Positions 59,606-64,000 of a stretch of 64,000 nt of DNA are shown here, piece by piece. Location of the stretch: NCBI GenBank assembly GCA_029718625.1, contig CM056376.1:112232112-112296111 (forward strand), in the 5' to 3' direction. Position 1 is the stretch's first letter; each line of letters starts with the position of its first letter. A program made the translations under genes and the position numbers. Origin of the DNA: Synaphobranchus kaupii (Eukaryota > Chordata > Actinopteri > Anguilliformes > Synaphobranchidae). The notes under the pieces were generated by a model that was given only the letters and a program-made list of their open reading frames with translations, had not been told where the DNA came from and did no database searches.

Positions 59606-62600
59606 ATCTTGGTAATGTAGGTAAATGGTGAGTGATAGATACTCTAGTTTGTAGGTACATGGTGAGTCATAGATACTCTAGTTTGTAGGTAAATGGTGAG
59701 TGATAGATACTCTAGTTTTTAGGTAAATGGTGACTGATAGATACTCTCTTGTTTGTAGGTAAATGGTGACTGATAGATGCTCTCTTGTTTGTAGGTAAAT
59801 GGTGAGTGATAGATACTCTAGTTTGTAGGTATATGGTGAGTCATAGATACTCTAGTTTGTAGGTAAATGGTGAGTGATAGATACTCTAGTTTGTAGGTAA
59901 ATGGTGAGTGATAGATACTCTCTTGTTTGTAGGTAAATGGTGAGTGATAGATACTCTTTTGTTTGTAATAAATGGTGAGTGATAGATACTCTCTTGTTTG
60001 TAGGTAAATGGTGAGTGATAGATACTCTAGTTTGTAGGTAAATGGTGAGTGATAGATTACTCTAGTTTGTAGGTAAATGGTGAGTGATAGATACTCTCTT
60101 GTTTGTAGGTAAATGGTGAGTGATAGATACTCTAGTTTGTAGGTAAATGGTGAGTGATAGATACTCTAGTTTGTAGGTAAATGGTGAGTGATAGATACTC
60201 TCTTGTTTGTAGGTAAATGGTGAGTGATAGATACTCTAGTTTGTAGTAAATTGTGAGTGATAGATACTCTAGTTTGTAGGTAAATGGTGAGTCATAGATA
60301 CTCTCTTGTTTGTAGGTAAATGGTGAGTCATAGATACTCTAGTTTGTAGGTAAATGGTGAGTCATAGATACTCTAGTTTGTAGGTAAATGGTGAGTGAGA
60401 GATCCTCTTGTTTGCAGGTAAATGGTGAGTGATAGATACTCTAGTTTGTAGGTAAATGGTGAGTCATAGATACCCTAGTTTGTAGGTAAATGGTGAGTGA
60501 TAGATACTCTCTTGTTTGTAATAAATGGTGAGTGATAGATACTCTAGTGTGTAGGTAAATGGTGAGTGATAGATAATCTCTTGTTTGTACGTAAATAGTG
60601 AGTGATGGATACTCTAGTTTGTAGGTAAATGGTGAGTGATAGATACTCTAGTTTGTAGGTAAATGGTGAGTCATAGATACTCTAGTTTGTAGGTAAATGG
60701 TGAGTCATAGATACTCTAGTTTGTAGGTAAATGGTGAGTGATAGATACTCTCTTGTTTGTAGGTAAATGGTGAGTGATAGATACTCTAGTTTGTAATAAA
60801 TTGTGAGTGATAGATACTCTAGTTTGTAGGTAAATGGTGAGTCATAGATACTCTAGTTTGTAGGTAAATGGTGAGTCATAGATACTCTAGTTTGTAGGTA
60901 AATGGTGTGAGTAGATACTCTCTTGTTTGTAGGTAAATGGTGAGTGATAGATACTCTAGTTTGTAGGTAAATGGTGAGTCATAGATACTCTAGTTTGTAG
61001 GTAAATGGTGAGTCATAGATACCCTAGTTTGTAGGTAAATGGTGACTGATAGATACTCTCGTTTGTAATAAATGGTGAGTCATAGATAATGTCTTGTTTG
61101 TACGTAAATGGTGAGTGATAGATACTCTAGTTTGTAGGTAAATGGTGAGTGATAGATACTCTCTTGTTTGTAGGTAAATGGTGAGTGATAGATACTCTAG
61201 TTTGTAGGTAAATGGTGAGTGATAGATACTCTAGTTTGTAGGTAAATGGTGAGTGATAGATACTCTCTTGTTTGTAGGTAAATGGTGAGTGATAGATACT
61301 CTAGTTTGTAGTAAATTGTGAGTGATAGATACTCTAGTTTGTAGGTAAATGGTGAGTCATAGATACTCTCTTGTTTGTAGGTAAATGGTGAGTCATAGAT
61401 ACTCTAGTTTGTAGGTAAATGGTGAGTCATAGATACTCTAGTTTGTAGGTAAATGGTGAGTGAGAGATCCTCTTGTTTGCAGGTAAATGGTGAGTGATAG
61501 ATACTCTAGTTTGTAGGTAAATGGTGAGTCATAGATACCCTAGTTTGTAGGTAAATGGTGAGTGATAGATACTCTCTTGTTTGTAATAAATGGTGAGTGA
61601 TAGATACTCTAGTGTGTAGGTAAATGGTGAGTGATAGATAATCTCTTGTTTGTACGTAAATAGTGAGTGATGGATACTCTAGTTTGTAGGTAAATGGTGA
61701 GTGATAGATACTCTAGTTTGTAGGTAAATGGTGAGTCATAGATACTCTAGTTTGTAGGTAAATGGTGAGTCATAGATACTCTAGTTTGTAGGTAAATGGT
61801 GAGTGATAGATACTCTCTTGTTTGTAGGTAAATGGTGAGTGATAGATACTCTAGTTTGTAATAAATTGTGAGTGATAGATACTCTAGTTTGTAGGTAAAT
61901 GGTGAGTCATAGATACTCTAGTTTGTAGGTAAATGGTGAGTCATAGATACTCTAGTTTGTAGGTAAATGGTGAGTGATAGATACTCTCTTGTTTGTAGGT
62001 AAATGGTGAGTGATAGATACTCTAGTTTGTAGGTAAATGGTGAGTCATAGATACTCTAGTTTGTAGGTAAATGGTGAGTCATAGATACCCTAGTTTGTAG
62101 GTAAATGGTGACTGATAGATACTCTCGTTTGTAATAAATGGTGAGTCATAGATAATGTCTTGTTTGTACGTAAATGGTGAGTGATAGATACTCTAGTTTG
62201 TAGGTAAATGGTGAGTGATAGATACTCTTGTTTGTAGATAAATGGTGAGTGATAGATACTCTAGTTTGTAGGTAAATGGTGAGTGATAGATAATCTCTTG
62301 TTTGTACGTAAATAGTGAGTGATGGATACTCTAGTTTGTAGGTAAATGGTGAGTGATAGATACTCTAGTTTGTAGGTAAATGGTGAGTCATAGATACTCT
62401 AGTTTGTAGGTAAATGGTGAGTCATAGATACTCTAGTTTGTAGGTAAATGGTGAGTGATAGATACTCTCTTGTTTGTAGGTAAATGGTGAGTGATAGATA
62501 CTCTAGTTTGTAATAAATTGTGAGTGATAGATACTCTAGTTTGTAGGTAAATGGTGAGTCATAGATACTCTAGTTTGTAGGTAAATGGTGAGTCATAGAT

Positions 62601-64000
62601 ACTCTAGTTTGTAGGTAAATGGTGAGTGATAGATACTCTCTTGTTTGTAGGTAAATGGTGAGTGATAGATACTCTAGTTTGTAGGTAAATGGTGAGTCAT
62701 AGATACTCTAGTTTGTAGGTAAATGGTGAGTCATAGATACCCTAGTTTGTAGGTAAATGGTGACTGATAGATACTCTCGTTTGTAATAAATGGTGAGTCA
62801 TAGATAATGTCTTGTTTGTACGTAAATGGTGAGTGATAGATACTCTAGTTTGTAGGTAAATGGTGAGTGATAGATACTCTTGTTTGTAGATAAATGGTGA
62901 GTGATAGATACTCTAGTTTGTAGGTAAATGGTGAGTGATAGATACTCTAGTTTGTAGGTAAATGGTGAGTGATAGATACTCTAGTTTGTAGTAAATTGTG
63001 AGTGATAGATACTCTAGTTTGTAGGTAAATGGTGAGTCATAGATACTCTCTTGTTTGTAGGTAAATGGTGAGTCATAGATACTCTAGTTTGTAGGTAAAT
63101 GGTGAGTCATAGATACTCTAGTTTGTAGGTGAATGGTGAGTGATAGATACTCTTGTTTGTAGGTAAATGGTGAGTGATACTCTAGTTTGTAGGTAAATGG
63201 TGAGTGATAGATACTCTAGTTTGTAGGTAAATGGTGAGTGATAGATACTCTAGTTTGTAGGTAAATGGTGAGTCATAGATACCCTAGTTTGTAGGTAAAT
63301 GGTGACTGATAGATACTCTAGTTTGTAGGTAAATGGTGACTGATAGATACTCTCTTGTTTGCAATAAATGGTGAGTGATAGATACTCTAGTTTGTAGGTA
63401 AATGGTGACTGATAGATACTCTAGTTTGTAGGTAAATGGTGAGTGATAGATAATCTCTTGTTTGTACGTAAATGGTGAGTGATAGATACTCTAGTTTGTA
63501 GGTAAATGGTGACTGATAGATACGCTAGTTTGTAGGTAAATGGTGAGTGATAGATAATCTCTTGTTTGTACATAAATGGTGAGTGATAGATACTCTAGTT
63601 TGTAGGTAAATGTTGAGTGATAGGTACTCTCTTGTTTGTAGGTAAATGGTGAGTGATAGATACTCTAGTTGTGATAGATACTCTAGTTTGCAGGTAAATG
63701 GTGAGTGATACTCTAGTTTGTAGGTAAATGGTGAGTGATACTCTAGTTTGTAGGTAAATGGTGAGTGATAGATAATCTCTTGTTTGTACATAAATGGTGA
63801 GTGATAGATACTCTCTTGTTTGTAGGTAAATGGTGAGTGATAGATACTCTAGTTGTGATAGATACTCTAGTTTGTAGGTAAATGTTGAGTGATAGATACT
63901 CTCTTGTTTGTAGGTAAATGGTGAGTGAGAGATCCTCTAGTTTGTAGGTAAATTGTGAGTGATAAATACTCTAGTTTGTAGGTAAATGGTGAGTGATAGA
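59606..64000. repeat. ~34-bp minisatellite with higher-order structure, runs off the window
   Basis: The unit is about 34-36 bp: TTTGTAGGTAAATGGTGAGT then GATAGATACTCTAG, with variants CTCTTG, GTCATAG, GACTGATAG and TAATAAATGG. There are about 125 copies over 4.4 kb. Rare variants recur at fixed distances, showing block duplications. Short frames over it (for example on the minus strand at 63525-63791) are artefacts. Confidence 0.98.

Noticed and set aside
59606..64000. CRISPR-like regular repeats
   Set aside because: Units are directly adjacent, without unique spacers, and the context is a vertebrate gene. It is a minisatellite.

Overview
The window looks like vertebrate, most likely teleost, genomic DNA. 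Short GC-rich exons with consensus GT/AG borders sit in long AT-rich introns. The introns are full of CA/GT, GA and AAT microsatellites, minisatellites, and teleost-type transposable elements (Tc1-like, hAT-like, tRNA-SINE and non-LTR fragments). I cannot name the species. There are two 500-base N gaps (12824-13323 and 58729-59228).

The only gene I can support is the 3' part of the atypical cadherin FAT4, on the plus strand. Fourteen coding exons run from 14334 to the TGA at 57761-57763. They encode about 3,040 residues: roughly the last 16 cadherin repeats, a membrane-proximal block of four EGF domains, laminin G 1, EGF 5, laminin G 2, EGF 6, one transmembrane helix and a cytoplasmic tail of about 480 residues ending in EQYV. 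Exon phases fit through the whole chain only if two extra bases are removed from the fourth exon (30253-30435). The N-terminal half of the protein must lie upstream of the window or in sequence I could not recognise. From established knowledge, FAT4 is the giant protocadherin that binds DCHS1 on neighbouring cells and acts in planar cell polarity and Hippo signalling.

Layout: 1-14333 has no recognisable exon and holds satellites, a decayed LINE and a gap. 14334-16889 has three cadherin exons, two of whose donor sites lie inside tandem repeats. 16890-30252 is a 13-kb intron. 30253-35002 has two cadherin exons separated by a 2.2-kb G-rich minisatellite. 37848-42203 is one 4.36-kb exon with about 11 cadherin repeats and most of three EGF domains. 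43788-57763 holds the EGF/LamG exons and the terminal exon, with two sister Tc1-like deletion derivatives in the introns. 57764 onward is 3' UTR, a gap, then a 4.4-kb 34-bp minisatellite that runs off the window end and shows higher-order duplications.

I found no previously undescribed gene system. The most notable structure is the placement of in-frame tandem repeats across two consecutive splice donors of one gene, a stop-free intron whose length is a multiple of three, and several arrays whose units look like splice sites.
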